DNA of 64,000 nucleotides, from assembly GCF_002234535.1 (NCBI RefSeq), contig NZ_CP022521.1, positions 3,162,001 through 3,226,000 of the forward strand, written 5' to 3'. Made by a program: the position numbers and the translations under genes. Positions 52,772 through 60,477 of the stretch are shown piece by piece (the stretch's first letter is position 1; each line of letters starts with the position of its first letter). Below the pieces are notes generated by a model. That model worked only from the letters and a program-made list of their open reading frames with translations, was not told the DNA's origin and made no database searches. This DNA is from Actinoalloteichus hoggarensis (GTDB taxonomy: Bacteria > Actinomycetota > Actinomycetes > Mycobacteriales > Pseudonocardiaceae).

Positions 52772-53443
52772 TCAGCGTGGGCTGCGTGCGTCGCCGTCCG
52801 GGCCCGACCACGCGGGCGGCAGGCCGAGCGCGGGCAGCAGCACGCCGTCGATCACGGCGATGAGGAAGTCCGGGTCGATCGGCTTGCGCTCGACCACGAC
52901 CCGATAGGCGGCCATCGACGGAACGACCTGGGCCAAGGTCTCGACGTCGGCGGCGACGCGGACCTCGCCCCGGTCGATCGCTCGCTGGATGAGCGTGCGG
53001 TTCACGGTCACCCACGGCTCGGTGCTCGCGGCATGCGCGGCCTGGGCCAGCCCCGACCGGTCGGAGACGAGCAGGGACGTGAGCCCCGCCATCACCCGGA
53101 ACCGGCGTTCGCCGTCCTGGAGCATCTCCGGTCGGAACAGCGCCCGGAGATCCTGGCGGATCGTGCCGGTGTCGGGCAGTTCGTCGAGGCCGACCTCCCG
53201 TCGTCCCAGTCGGGCGATCGCGTCGACGACCAGGCTGCCCTTCGACGGCCACCGGCGGTACACGGTGGCCTTTCCCGCCTTCGCCCGCACCGCGACCATG
53301 TCCATCGTCATGCGCTCGTAGCCTTCTTCGGCCAACACCTCGAGCGTCGCGTCCAGGATCACGCCGTCGCGCGTGTGATCGCGGCGCCGGCCGGGTCGCG
53401 CGGCGTCCTGCTGCTCGGAGTACGCGGACTCCTCGTGCCTCAC
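52772..53443 (-). CDS. TetR/AcrR family transcriptional regulator
   Basis: The GTG at 53443 gives 223 residues. The DNA-binding domain is RDGVILDATLEVLAEEGYER, then MTMDMVAVRAKAGKATVYRR (recognition helix) and WPSKGSLVVDAIARLG. The C-terminal domain fits the TetR_C_11/SCO-type group (LRALFRPEMLQDGERRFRVM). No adjacent divergent gene is obvious; the VOC gene starts about 630 bp away on the same strand. Its target cannot be stated. Confidence 0.9.
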   Translation of the reverse strand: MRHEESAYSEQQDAARPGRRRDHTRDGVILDATLEVLAEEGYERMTMDMVAVRAKAGKATVYRRWPSKGSLVVDAIARLGRREVGLDELPDTGTIRQDLRALFRPEMLQDGERRFRVMAGLTSLLVSDRSGLAQAAHAASTEPWVTVNRTLIQRAIDRGEVRVAADVETLAQVVPSMAAYRVVVERKPIDPDFLIAVIDGVLLPALGLPPAWSGPDGDARSPR

Positions 53444-53646
53444 GGTGGGCTGCCTCCCGGCCTTCTTCGCGCTGCTGATCGGTTCTGGGGGAACACTATG
53501 TCCGACGCGGGCCGAGGCCTCCGTCGTGGCTGCCGTCCGGGCTCGTCCGCGCCTCTCGGGCGGGCGGCGTCGACCCATGCCCGCCGAGGCCGGCGGACCA
53601 CGCCGGGCGGGCGCCCCTCGTGGCCGGTGCTGCCCGCCCGGGTCGG

Positions 53647-54069
53647 TCAGCCCGCGTAGTCGCCGACGACGTCGAGCACCCAGACGACGCCGAATCGGTC
53701 CTTGAGCATCCCGTAGGCGGGCGCCCAGCCCGAGGGGCCCAGCGGCTGCACGACCGTGGAGCCTTCGGTGAGTCGCTCCCAGAACGCGGTGATCTCCTCG
53801 ACGGTCTCGCCCCGCACGGAGACGAAGCAGGACTTCTCACCCTGGTCGTAGTCGAGTCGCACGGGAACGTCATAGGCCATGACGTGGAAGCCGTTGTCGG
53901 CGATCACCTGACCCCACATGACCTGCTCCGCCTCGGACGGGTCCTGGACACTCTGGGCGTCCTGATAGGTGATGACGGCGAGCTCGCCGCCGAAGACGGA
54001 GCGGTAGAACTCCAGCGCAGCGCGGGCGTCCCCTCGGAAGTTCAGGTGGGTCGTGGTCGTGACGGACAT
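53647..54069 (-). CDS. VOC family protein (PhnB/YP_-type glyoxalase-like)
   Basis: The 140-residue protein has the PhnB-like layout. It starts THLNFRGDARAALEFYRSVF with GGELAVITYQDAQ, has VMWGQVIADNGFHVMAYDVP in the middle and ends GWAPAYGMLKDRFGVVWVLD, with W-x-x-x-Y-G-x-x-x-D-x-F-G-V-x-W as the family signature. Proteins of this subgroup are small dimeric cytosolic proteins whose substrates are mostly unknown. Confidence 0.88.
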   Translation of the reverse strand: MSVTTTTHLNFRGDARAALEFYRSVFGGELAVITYQDAQSVQDPSEAEQVMWGQVIADNGFHVMAYDVPVRLDYDQGEKSCFVSVRGETVEEITAFWERLTEGSTVVQPLGPSGWAPAYGMLKDRFGVVWVLDVVGDYAG

Positions 54070-54135
54070 GATCTGCTCCGTGCCTTTCGGGAGTGGTGTC
54101 CGGGCGCAGGACGGCGCCCGCCGGTGCCGGTCGTG

Positions 54136-54160
54136 TCGGGTCGGGTCGGGTCGGGTCGGG
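54136..54160. repeat. Five-copy TCGGG pentamer repeat
   Basis: Five perfect tandem copies of TCGGG in the leader of the VOC gene, 67-91 bases before its start. Such a tract can change copy number by slippage; on the RNA of one strand the spaced G triplets could also favour a quadruplex. Confidence 0.6.
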
Positions 54161-54325
54161 GTGACCTGATCGAGGCGAACTCGTCGTCCGGCGGTGGGTA
54201 GGTGCTCTCCCGCCCTGGCCGCCTCGTCTCGTCTGGAGGTGCTCGTCGATCACGCGCATTCGGCCCGGGCACGGCCGAGGTGACCGTCGGAGCCTCTCCC
54301 GACCGGCCCCGAAAACGGTACTAGC

Positions 54326-54354
54326 CAGTTCCGGAACTGACAAGTTCCGGAACT
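54326..54354. promoter_or_regulatory. Two tandem palindromes AGTTCCGGAACT
   Basis: CAGTTCCGGAACTG (54326-54339) and AGTTCCGGAACT (54343-54354) are perfect dyads with centres 16 bp apart, and together they form a larger inverted repeat. They lie in the divergent gap between the VOC gene and the AlkZ-like gene, about 50 bases before the latter. Confidence 0.65.
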
Positions 54355-54404
54355 GGACGGTTCCCCCGCTGAGAGTCGGCGGCGTCCGCTCTGGCAGCAT
54401 TCCC

Positions 54405-55568
54405 GTGGTGCGCCATGTGACCGATGACGAACGCCGTGCCCGGCTCGCCGCCCGGCACGCGCTGGCTCCGGCATTCCACGTCGAGTCGCCGGAGGCTGTG
54501 ACCAGGGCGATGACCGTGCTGCACTCGACCGAGGCGGCCACCGTCCACCTGTCCTGCCGCGCCAGGACGGCCGCGTTCGAGGTGGCCGATCTCGACCGGG
54601 CGCTCTACACGGACCGCAGCCTCGTGAAGCAGCTGGCCATGCGCAGAACGCTCTTCGTCTTCCCGCGCGACCTGCTGCCCGCGGCGTGGGCCGGCGCCTC
54701 GGCCCGGGTGGCGAGACAGGAACGGGCCAGGATGTGCAAGGAGATCGTCCAGACGGGCATCGCCCACGACGGCGAGGACTGGCTCGACCGAGCCGCGGCC
54801 GAGGTCCTCGCCGTGCTCGCCGAGGCACCCGAGGGACGCTCCGCGCAGGAGATGCGCGCGGCCGTGCCGATGATCGACGTGACGGCGCGGACGCCGGCGG
54901 GCGCGACGTTCTCCGCGTCCAGCGTTCTGCTGTACCTCGGCGCGAGGGGCCTGCTCGTCCGCGGTGAGAACACCGCCCGCTGGTATGCCTCGCGGCCTCG
55001 ATGGACGTTGACGCGCCACTGGCTGGGCGCGATCCCGACACCGTGGTCCGCCGCCGAGGGCTACCGCGAGATCGTGCGGCGTTGGCTGCATACCTTCGGT
55101 CCCGGCACCGAGGACGACCTCGTGTGGTGGTCGGGCGCCACCAAGACGATCATTCGGGCCGCGCTGGCCGAGCTGGGGGCGGTCCCGGTCTCCCTGGACG
55201 GCGGCGGCACGGGCCTGCTGCTGCCCGACGATCTGGCCGAGGCATCGGAGCCCGACCCGTGGGTGGCCCTGCTGCCCCCGCTGGATCCGACGGTCATGGG
55301 GTGGCGGCACCGGGACTTCTACCTCGGACCGCATCGCGAGCGGCTCTTCGACAATCGGGGGAACGCGGGCACCACGGCCTGGGCGGACGGCCGGATCGTC
55401 GGCTGTTGGATTCAGGACGACGCGGGTGTCGTCGCGGTGCGGCTCTCGGAGCAGGTCGCCGCGCGCACCCGCCGTGCGCTCGAGGCCGAGGCCGCCCGAC
55501 TGACGGCCTGGCTGGGCGGCCGACGCCTCGGCACCGGGTACCGCTCGCCCGCGATGGCGGCGGAGTGA
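54405..55568 (+). CDS. AlkZ/YcaQ-like winged-helix protein (HTH_42 family)
   Basis: The 387-residue protein consists of tandem winged-helix domains of the AlkZ/YcaQ superfamily. Stretches include RHALAPAFHVESPEAVTRAM, TDRSLVKQLAMRRTLFVFPR, RWTLTRHWLGAIPTPWSAAE and WWSGATKTIIRAALAELGAV. The C-terminal beta domain reads LLPPLDPTVMGWRHRDFYLG. AlkZ-type glycosylases use a Q-x-Q/Q-x-D motif to unhook interstrand crosslinks; no clear Q-x-Q is seen, so glycosylase activity is uncertain. The start is a GTG followed by a second GTG. Confidence 0.85.
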   Translation: MVRHVTDDERRARLAARHALAPAFHVESPEAVTRAMTVLHSTEAATVHLSCRARTAAFEVADLDRALYTDRSLVKQLAMRRTLFVFPRDLLPAAWAGASARVARQERARMCKEIVQTGIAHDGEDWLDRAAAEVLAVLAEAPEGRSAQEMRAAVPMIDVTARTPAGATFSASSVLLYLGARGLLVRGENTARWYASRPRWTLTRHWLGAIPTPWSAAEGYREIVRRWLHTFGPGTEDDLVWWSGATKTIIRAALAELGAVPVSLDGGGTGLLLPDDLAEASEPDPWVALLPPLDPTVMGWRHRDFYLGPHRERLFDNRGNAGTTAWADGRIVGCWIQDDAGVVAVRLSEQVAARTRRALEAEAARLTAWLGGRRLGTGYRSPAMAAE

Positions 55569-55921
55569 TCGTTCCCGGGGCCGTCCGCGTGAATCGTCGG
55601 CGAGTGGGGGCGGCAGGGACACGGGGGCGGGCGTGCGCTGCGCCGCGAGATCGAGCTGCCTGCCTGCGGTACGCCCGCGGACCGTGCTCGGTCATGCTCG
55701 GTCGCGGCGCGAACGATGACGCCGCGTTCGCCGACGGGTCGGGACCACGCCGGATCGCTTGACCGTCTCGGCGTCGATGCACGTCTCGGAGCCGGAGCCG
55801 CCGTTGATCGTCGGCTCGGGCACCTTCGGCCGCCGTCGCAAGGACACGCGCTCGGCCGAGGATCGCCGATGCCCGCGGACCTGCGGTGTCAGCCCGACGG
55901 CGGCCGACCGCGCCGAAGGGG
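55569..55921. other. 353 bp intergenic region, nothing recognised
   Basis: Between the convergent AlkZ-like and QorB-like genes. No coding frame, hairpin terminator or operator is evident. Confidence 0.3.
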
Positions 55922-56806
55922 TCAGGCTCCGGCGGCTCCGGTCGACAGGCCCTGGCAGGCCAGTCGGACGGCGTCGGCAGGCGAAGTGCTCGGCCTGCCG
56001 ATCAGCCGTTGCAGGTCGCCGCTGTCGGTGTCGAGCTCGCCGAGCGCGATCGACCCGTCGAGACTGGCCACGAAGCTCGCCGTGTCCGCGTCCATGCCGG
56101 ATGACCGCAGCGCCGTCGCGAACTCCTCGACGGTGAGATCGCGGTAGACGACCGGTGTGCCGGTCACCTCGGTGATCGTCGCGGCCAGCTCGGCGAAGGT
56201 GAACGGCGTGCCGCCCAGCTCGTACACCCTGTTCTCGTGTCCGGCCTCGGTCAGGACGGCGGCCGCGGCGGCGGCCAGGTCCGCCCGGGTGGCCGCGGCG
56301 ATGCGGCCGTCACCGCCCGCGCCCAGGATCTCGCCGCTGTCGAGGTAGCGGCCGAGCGCGTCGGTGTAATTCTCCAGATACCAGCCGTTGCGCAGGATGG
56401 TGAAGTCCACTCCGGAGGCCTGGAGCACGTCTTCGGTGGCTTTGTGCTCCGGGGCCAGGGCGAGCGTGGTGGCGTCGGCGTGCGGCGCGCTGGTGTAGAC
56501 GACACGGGTCACGCCTGCGGCCTTGGCGGCGTCGATCACGGCGGTGTGCTGGGCGACACGGTGGCCGACCTCGCTGCCCGAGACCAGCAGCAGCGTGGTG
56601 ACCCCGGCCAGCGCCGCAGGCAGCGTCTCCGGCCGCGAGTAGTCGCCCTGCCGGACGACGACGCCCGCATCGGCGAGGTCGGCGGCCTTGGCGGGCGTGC
56701 GGGCGATGGCGACGATGTCGCCGGGCTCGACTCCGCGCGCGCGAAGGGCTGCGACGGCCAGCCTGCCGTAGGGGCCCGTGACTCCGGTGACGGCGTAGGT
56801 GGTCAT
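55922..56806 (-). CDS. QorB-like NAD(P)H:quinone oxidoreductase (atypical SDR)
   Basis: The 294-residue protein begins MTTYAVTGVTGPYGRLAVAA, the NADP turn of the NmrA/QorB group, followed by VAIARTPAKAADLADAGVVV with RQGDYSRPETL. DFTILRNGWYLENYTDALG and YELGGTPFTFAELAATITEV are diagnostic of Escherichia coli YtfG (QorB), which reduces quinones. It is divergent from an HxlR regulator, the same pairing as ytfG with ytfH, and an inverted repeat lies between them. Confidence 0.9.
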   Translation of the reverse strand: MTTYAVTGVTGPYGRLAVAALRARGVEPGDIVAIARTPAKAADLADAGVVVRQGDYSRPETLPAALAGVTTLLLVSGSEVGHRVAQHTAVIDAAKAAGVTRVVYTSAPHADATTLALAPEHKATEDVLQASGVDFTILRNGWYLENYTDALGRYLDSGEILGAGGDGRIAAATRADLAAAAAAVLTEAGHENRVYELGGTPFTFAELAATITEVTGTPVVYRDLTVEEFATALRSSGMDADTASFVASLDGSIALGELDTDSGDLQRLIGRPSTSPADAVRLACQGLSTGAAGA

Positions 56807-56842
56807 GGTTCTCCTGTCGATTCAGTGGCACCGTAGATCCGA

Positions 56843-56867
56843 ATGTACTAACTTTTCTACAGTACAT
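56843..56867. promoter_or_regulatory. HxlR-type operator ATGTACT-N11-AGTACAT
   Basis: Seven-base perfect arms with an 11-base AT-rich spacer, in the 93-bp gap between the QorB-like and HxlR genes. HxlR proteins bind dyads of this type and respond to quinones or electrophiles in characterised members such as YodB and QorR. Confidence 0.7.
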
Positions 56868-56899
56868 GCGAATCGCTCGGGGTCGAGTACAGTGGTCGC

Positions 56900-57304
56900 A
56901 TGACCGAAGCGCCCCCGTCCCAGTCGGTAGAGCCGTCCGACGCGCTGGTCGCCGACGTCTTCGCCCGGGGCTGTGCCTCACGGGGCGCCTTGGAGACCGT
57001 CGGGGGCAAGTGGGCGATCCTCGCGCTGCTCGCACTGATCGAGGGCGACTATCGCTTCAATGCGTTACGGCGTCGCGTCGAAGGCGTGAGCGAGAAGATG
57101 CTCGCCCAGACCCTCCACGCCCTGGAGCGCGACGGATTCGTGCGTCGCGAGGTCGTCACCGTGATCCCGGCCCGCGTGGAGTACTCGCTGACGCCGCTGG
57201 GCACCGAGGTGGCCGAGCGGCTGCGGGCCCTCGCGGAGGTGGTCGAAGGCTCCGTGGAGCACATCACCGCCGCCCGCGCGGCCTACGACGCTCGGCGGAG
57301 CTGA
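56900..57304 (+). CDS. HxlR family transcriptional regulator
   Basis: The 134-residue protein has the HxlR winged helix: LETVGGKWAILALLALIEGD, then YRFNALRRRVEGVSEKMLAQ (recognition helix), TLHALERDGFVRREV and the wing PARVEYSLTPLG. A conserved Cys near the N-terminus (FARGCASRGALETV) sits where YodB/QorR-type regulators carry the thiol sensor. It should control the divergent QorB-like gene and itself. Confidence 0.92.
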   Translation: MTEAPPSQSVEPSDALVADVFARGCASRGALETVGGKWAILALLALIEGDYRFNALRRRVEGVSEKMLAQTLHALERDGFVRREVVTVIPARVEYSLTPLGTEVAERLRALAEVVEGSVEHITAARAAYDARRS

Positions 57305-57362
57305 GCACGGGCTGCCGAGCCGGCGCCGCGATCGGCCGTGTCCGCGGGTGGTGCTCGCCGAC

Positions 57363-57740
57363 TCAGTCGGTCTGGAGCACTGACAGGACGTTGCCTGCCG
57401 GATCTCTGAACCAGGCGATCAGCGGTCCGTCGCCCCGGAAGACGCCCTTCTCATCCTGATCGAACTCGTCGTATCGTTCGAAGACGACCCCTCGTCGAGC
57501 CAGCTCGTCGACGGCGGCGTCGATGTCGGGCACCGGGAAGTTGAGGATCGTGTAGGACGCGGGAACGGCGTCGCGGCTCGGGTAGATCAGCACGTCCCGA
57601 CCACCGGCCAGGTGGAGGTTCATCAGCCCGAACTCCGGGGAGTCGCTGAGTCGAAGCCCCAAGACCTCGCCGTAGAACCTCCTGGCCTCCGCCATGTCGG
57701 CCACCGCGAACCCGCTGAACGCCTCGCTGTCCCGCAGCAT
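57363..57740 (-). CDS. VOC family protein (glyoxalase-like)
   Basis: The 125-residue single-domain protein reads SGFAVADMAEARRFYGEVLG, then LNFPVPDIDAAVDELARRGV and WFRDPAGNVLSVLQTD, the usual VOC pattern with Glu/Asn metal-site positions only partly kept. It probably binds a small molecule or acts as an isomerase or dioxygenase. The TetR gene lies upstream on the same strand after a gap of 180 bp. Confidence 0.88.
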   Translation of the reverse strand: MLRDSEAFSGFAVADMAEARRFYGEVLGLRLSDSPEFGLMNLHLAGGRDVLIYPSRDAVPASYTILNFPVPDIDAAVDELARRGVVFERYDEFDQDEKGVFRGDGPLIAWFRDPAGNVLSVLQTD

Positions 57741-57920
57741 GGGCCCTCCCTCGTCGTCGTCCGCCTGCGGACTCCCGGACCTGCCGTCGTGTTCGGCGGG
57801 GTGTCCGCTCGTCTCGGCGACCGAGTCGGGACTCGGTGCCGCGTACCAGCGTGCCGAAGAAGGCGACGGCCCGCCCGACGAGCGCCGCCCGGGCGTGATC
57901 GGCGAGTCGAGGACGCGGAC

Positions 57921-58604
57921 TCAGCGAGCGGTGTGCTCGCGCAGGGCCGCCGTCGTGGCGATACTGCCGGGAATGGCGGCGAAGGCTCGCCGGAAGCAGG
58001 CCGCGAGCGCCTCCCGTGACGGGTCCCCCGGCAGGTCGCTCCACTCGTCCATCGCGGAGTGGAAGGCGGCCACCATCATGTCCAGCACGAGCCGAAGGCG
58101 CAGGTCGGACGCTCCCGACAAGGTGATCCGCCTGCGCACGATCTCCTCCGCGACGCGAACGGTGCGATCGCAGAAGTGGAGTCCGTGGGCGCCCATCGAC
58201 GGCGTCCGCTCGGTGAGATGCCTGCTGAGCAGCACTCGTCGCGCCCAGCCTTCGCCCGTCATCCGTGCCAGCGCGGCGAGCAGGACGTCCCGCAGCACCT
58301 CGATCAACGGCCGCCCGGCCGGGTCGCAGGACTCCAGCTCGTCGACGAAGGCGGCCCAGAGATCCTGCGTCGGGGCCATCGCGACGTCTTCCTTGCTGTC
58401 GAACGTGCGAAAGAAGGTTCGTTTGGACACCTCGACCTCGGCGCACAGCTCGTCCAGAGTCGTCGCCTCGAAGCCCTTCTCGGTGAAGAGCTCCAGTGCC
58501 GTGTCGATCAGCTCTCGTCGGGTGCGCAGCTTCTTGCGCTCGCGCAGCGTGAGCGGTTCCGCCGAGGCGGCGGCCCGCACACCGGGCTGAGACGACGTGG
58601 TCAT
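57921..58604 (-). CDS. TetR/AcrR family transcriptional regulator
   Basis: A 227-residue protein. The DNA-binding domain is RRELIDTALELFTEKGFEAT with TLDELCAEVEVSKRTFFRTF and DSKEDVAMAPTQDL. It follows the actinobacterial form with a two-Phe recognition helix (R-T-F-F-R). It is divergent from an MDR oxidoreductase with 75 bp between starts and should regulate it. Confidence 0.9.
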   Translation of the reverse strand: MTTSSQPGVRAAASAEPLTLRERKKLRTRRELIDTALELFTEKGFEATTLDELCAEVEVSKRTFFRTFDSKEDVAMAPTQDLWAAFVDELESCDPAGRPLIEVLRDVLLAALARMTGEGWARRVLLSRHLTERTPSMGAHGLHFCDRTVRVAEEIVRRRITLSGASDLRLRLVLDMMVAAFHSAMDEWSDLPGDPSREALAACFRRAFAAIPGSIATTAALREHTAR

Positions 58605-58647
58605 GGGACCAGCCTAATCGGCACATAAGGCCACCTGTAGGCTAATG

Positions 58648-58658
58648 CCACTCAGTGG
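58648..58658. promoter_or_regulatory. Short palindrome CCACT-C-AGTGG in the TetR/MDR gap
   Basis: A perfect five-base-arm dyad flanked by TAATG and ACTTTAA, centrally placed between the TetR and MDR starts. It is a candidate operator for the TetR protein; the short arms make it less certain than the other sites. Confidence 0.45.
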
Positions 58659-58679
58659 ACTTTAATGTGGGGAGCATCA

Positions 58680-59609
58680 ATGCGTGCACTGTTGACCGAC
58701 CGGACGGCACCTGGCGGGCTCCGGCTCGGGGAGGCGCCCGACCCCGAGCCGTTACCGCACCAGGCACTGATCCGGGTCACGGCGTCGTCGCTCAACTTCG
58801 GCGAGGTGAGTCACCTCGTATCGGGCGGTCCGGAGGGTGCGGTGCTCGGCTGGGACGCCGCCGGAGTCGTCGAACGTGCCGCGGCCGACGGCACCGGGCC
58901 GGCCGCCGGTACCCCGGTGGTGACGGTCGGCGTCGACGGCGCCTGGGCGGAGCTGCGCGCGGCGGACACCGACCTGATCGGAGTCGCTCCCGACGGCGCC
59001 GACCTCGGTGCGCTCAGCACCATTCCCGTCGCAGGCGCCAGCGCTCTACGGGCACTGCACCGTCTCGGTCCGATCCTCGGCAGGCGGGTACTCGTCACCG
59101 GCGCCACCGGCGGCGTCGGTCGCTACGCCGTGCAGCTCGCTCGACTCGGTGGTGCTCACGTCCTCGCCGCCACCGGCGACCCCGACCGACGCGGCGCCGA
59201 CCTGCACGCGCTGGGCGCCCACGAAGTCGTGTCCGAGTCCCTGGACTTCCCGGACGGCGTGCACGGCGTCGTGGAACTCGTCGGGGGCGGACAGCTCGTC
59301 GACGCCTACGCCAGGCTGACCCAGGGCGGCACTCTCGTGTCGGTCGGGCACATCGCCGACGTGGGTTCGCCCTTCCCCGCCCGCGCGCTGTGGGGCGACG
59401 GCGGCAGACACGACCGGTCGATCGTGACCTTCCACCTGTTCGGCTGCCAGGATCTCGCGGCCGACCTGACCTGGTTGGCGGCCAGGGTGACGGCAGGCGA
59501 GCTGACCCCGGGCATCAGCTGGCGCGGCGACTGGAGCAGAGCGGGCGAGGCGGTCTCGGCCCTGCTCGGCCGCACCCTGCACGGCAAGGCGGTACTCGAG
59601 ATCACCTGA
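58680..59609 (+). CDS. MDR/quinone-oxidoreductase-like dehydrogenase (zinc-free)
   Basis: The ATG at 58680 has GGGGAGC upstream and gives 309 residues; an ATG-less extension to 58665 is possible. The GroES-like domain starts [20 protein letters not shown]; the NADP Rossmann motif is [20 protein letters not shown] (about 137-156). Catalytic and structural zinc Cys ligands of alcohol dehydrogenases are missing, so it belongs to the quinone oxidoreductase/enoyl reductase branch. The divergent TetR protein is the probable regulator. Confidence 0.9.
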   Translation: MRALLTDRTAPGGLRLGEAPDPEPLPHQALIRVTASSLNFGEVSHLVSGGPEGAVLGWDAAGVVERAAADGTGPAAGTPVVTVGVDGAWAELRAADTDLIGVAPDGADLGALSTIPVAGASALRALHRLGPILGRRVLVTGATGGVGRYAVQLARLGGAHVLAATGDPDRRGADLHALGAHEVVSESLDFPDGVHGVVELVGGGQLVDAYARLTQGGTLVSVGHIADVGSPFPARALWGDGGRHDRSIVTFHLFGCQDLAADLTWLAARVTAGELTPGISWRGDWSRAGEAVSALLGRTLHGKAVLEIT

Positions 59610-59636
59610 GCCCATGACGCGGTCGGCGGCGACCGG

Positions 59637-60375
59637 CTCCGGGCATTGGGCTGTCCGGTGCACGCCACGCCCGGCGTCGCCGGCTGTCGGCTCGGCGCGG
59701 GCGACGACATCGAGAGACGTCACCGCGGTTACCTGGCCGAAGCCGACCAGGTACCACCCGCCTGACCGCGTCACCGGGCCGACATGCTGCCTCCGTCCTG
59801 CTCACGATGCCCGAGGGCGGGCCGTCGCCGACCCGGACGTCCTGACGAGCGTGGCGGAGGCCTGCCGTCGCGCGGTCGAACCGCGAGCCCCCCGACGGCA
59901 GCGTCTCCGCCCGTCGCACCGAACCGCATCGCCCATGGCATCCCGGCAGGCGGTGGTGACTCATCGCCTGGGAGCTCGACCGGGGCGGCCTGTGCCGCCC
60001 CGGCGTCGACCGCCTCTCGCCCCCGCACACCGACCGCGCCGCGGTTCGCTCCCCGTGCCCCGCCTGCCGTCGATCTCGCCGAGTACACCGCGCACGGGAC
60101 CTCCACCGGGGTGTACCGCTACCACGCCCGGTTCGCCCTCCGCATCTCCGTCGAGGTGGCGGCCGAGGACATCACACCGCCGATCGGCGCCCTGGAAGCC
60201 GTCGATGAGCACTCGGGCACGCCTGCGGGCGGGCTCGAACTCCCTCGACGAACTCGCTTCCTGTACGCGAGTCTCCTCGGGCACCGATTCGTGGTGCACG
60301 AGCCGCCGGAGCCGATCGAGCACGTCCGGCGGCTCGCCGACTCGATCCCCGCGCCGGACCAGGCCTGCCTCGGTC
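59637..60375 (+). pseudogene. HTH/WYL (YafY/DeoR-type) regulator, frameshifted and decayed
   Basis: Consecutive pieces in different plus-strand frames follow the family order: RALGCPVHATPGVAGCRLGA (end of the HTH domain), DPDVLTSVAEACRRA (start of WYL), AWELDRGGLCRPGVDRLSP (WYL core), RTPTAPRFAPRAPPAVDLAE with YTAHGTSTGVYRYHARFALR, and ITPPIGALEAVDEHSG to GHRFVVHEPPEPIEHVRRLA (C-terminal WCX). At least three frame changes and losses are needed, so it is a pseudogene. A functional copy would be about 320 residues. Confidence 0.65.
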
Positions 60376-60477
60376 GACGACCGTCGACGTGGAATGGTCC
60401 GGCCGGTCCCGCGCACCCGCTCGACGTCGGCGGCACCACGCGCATGCTCGGCGCGCGGGCCGATCGCCGCCGGACCG

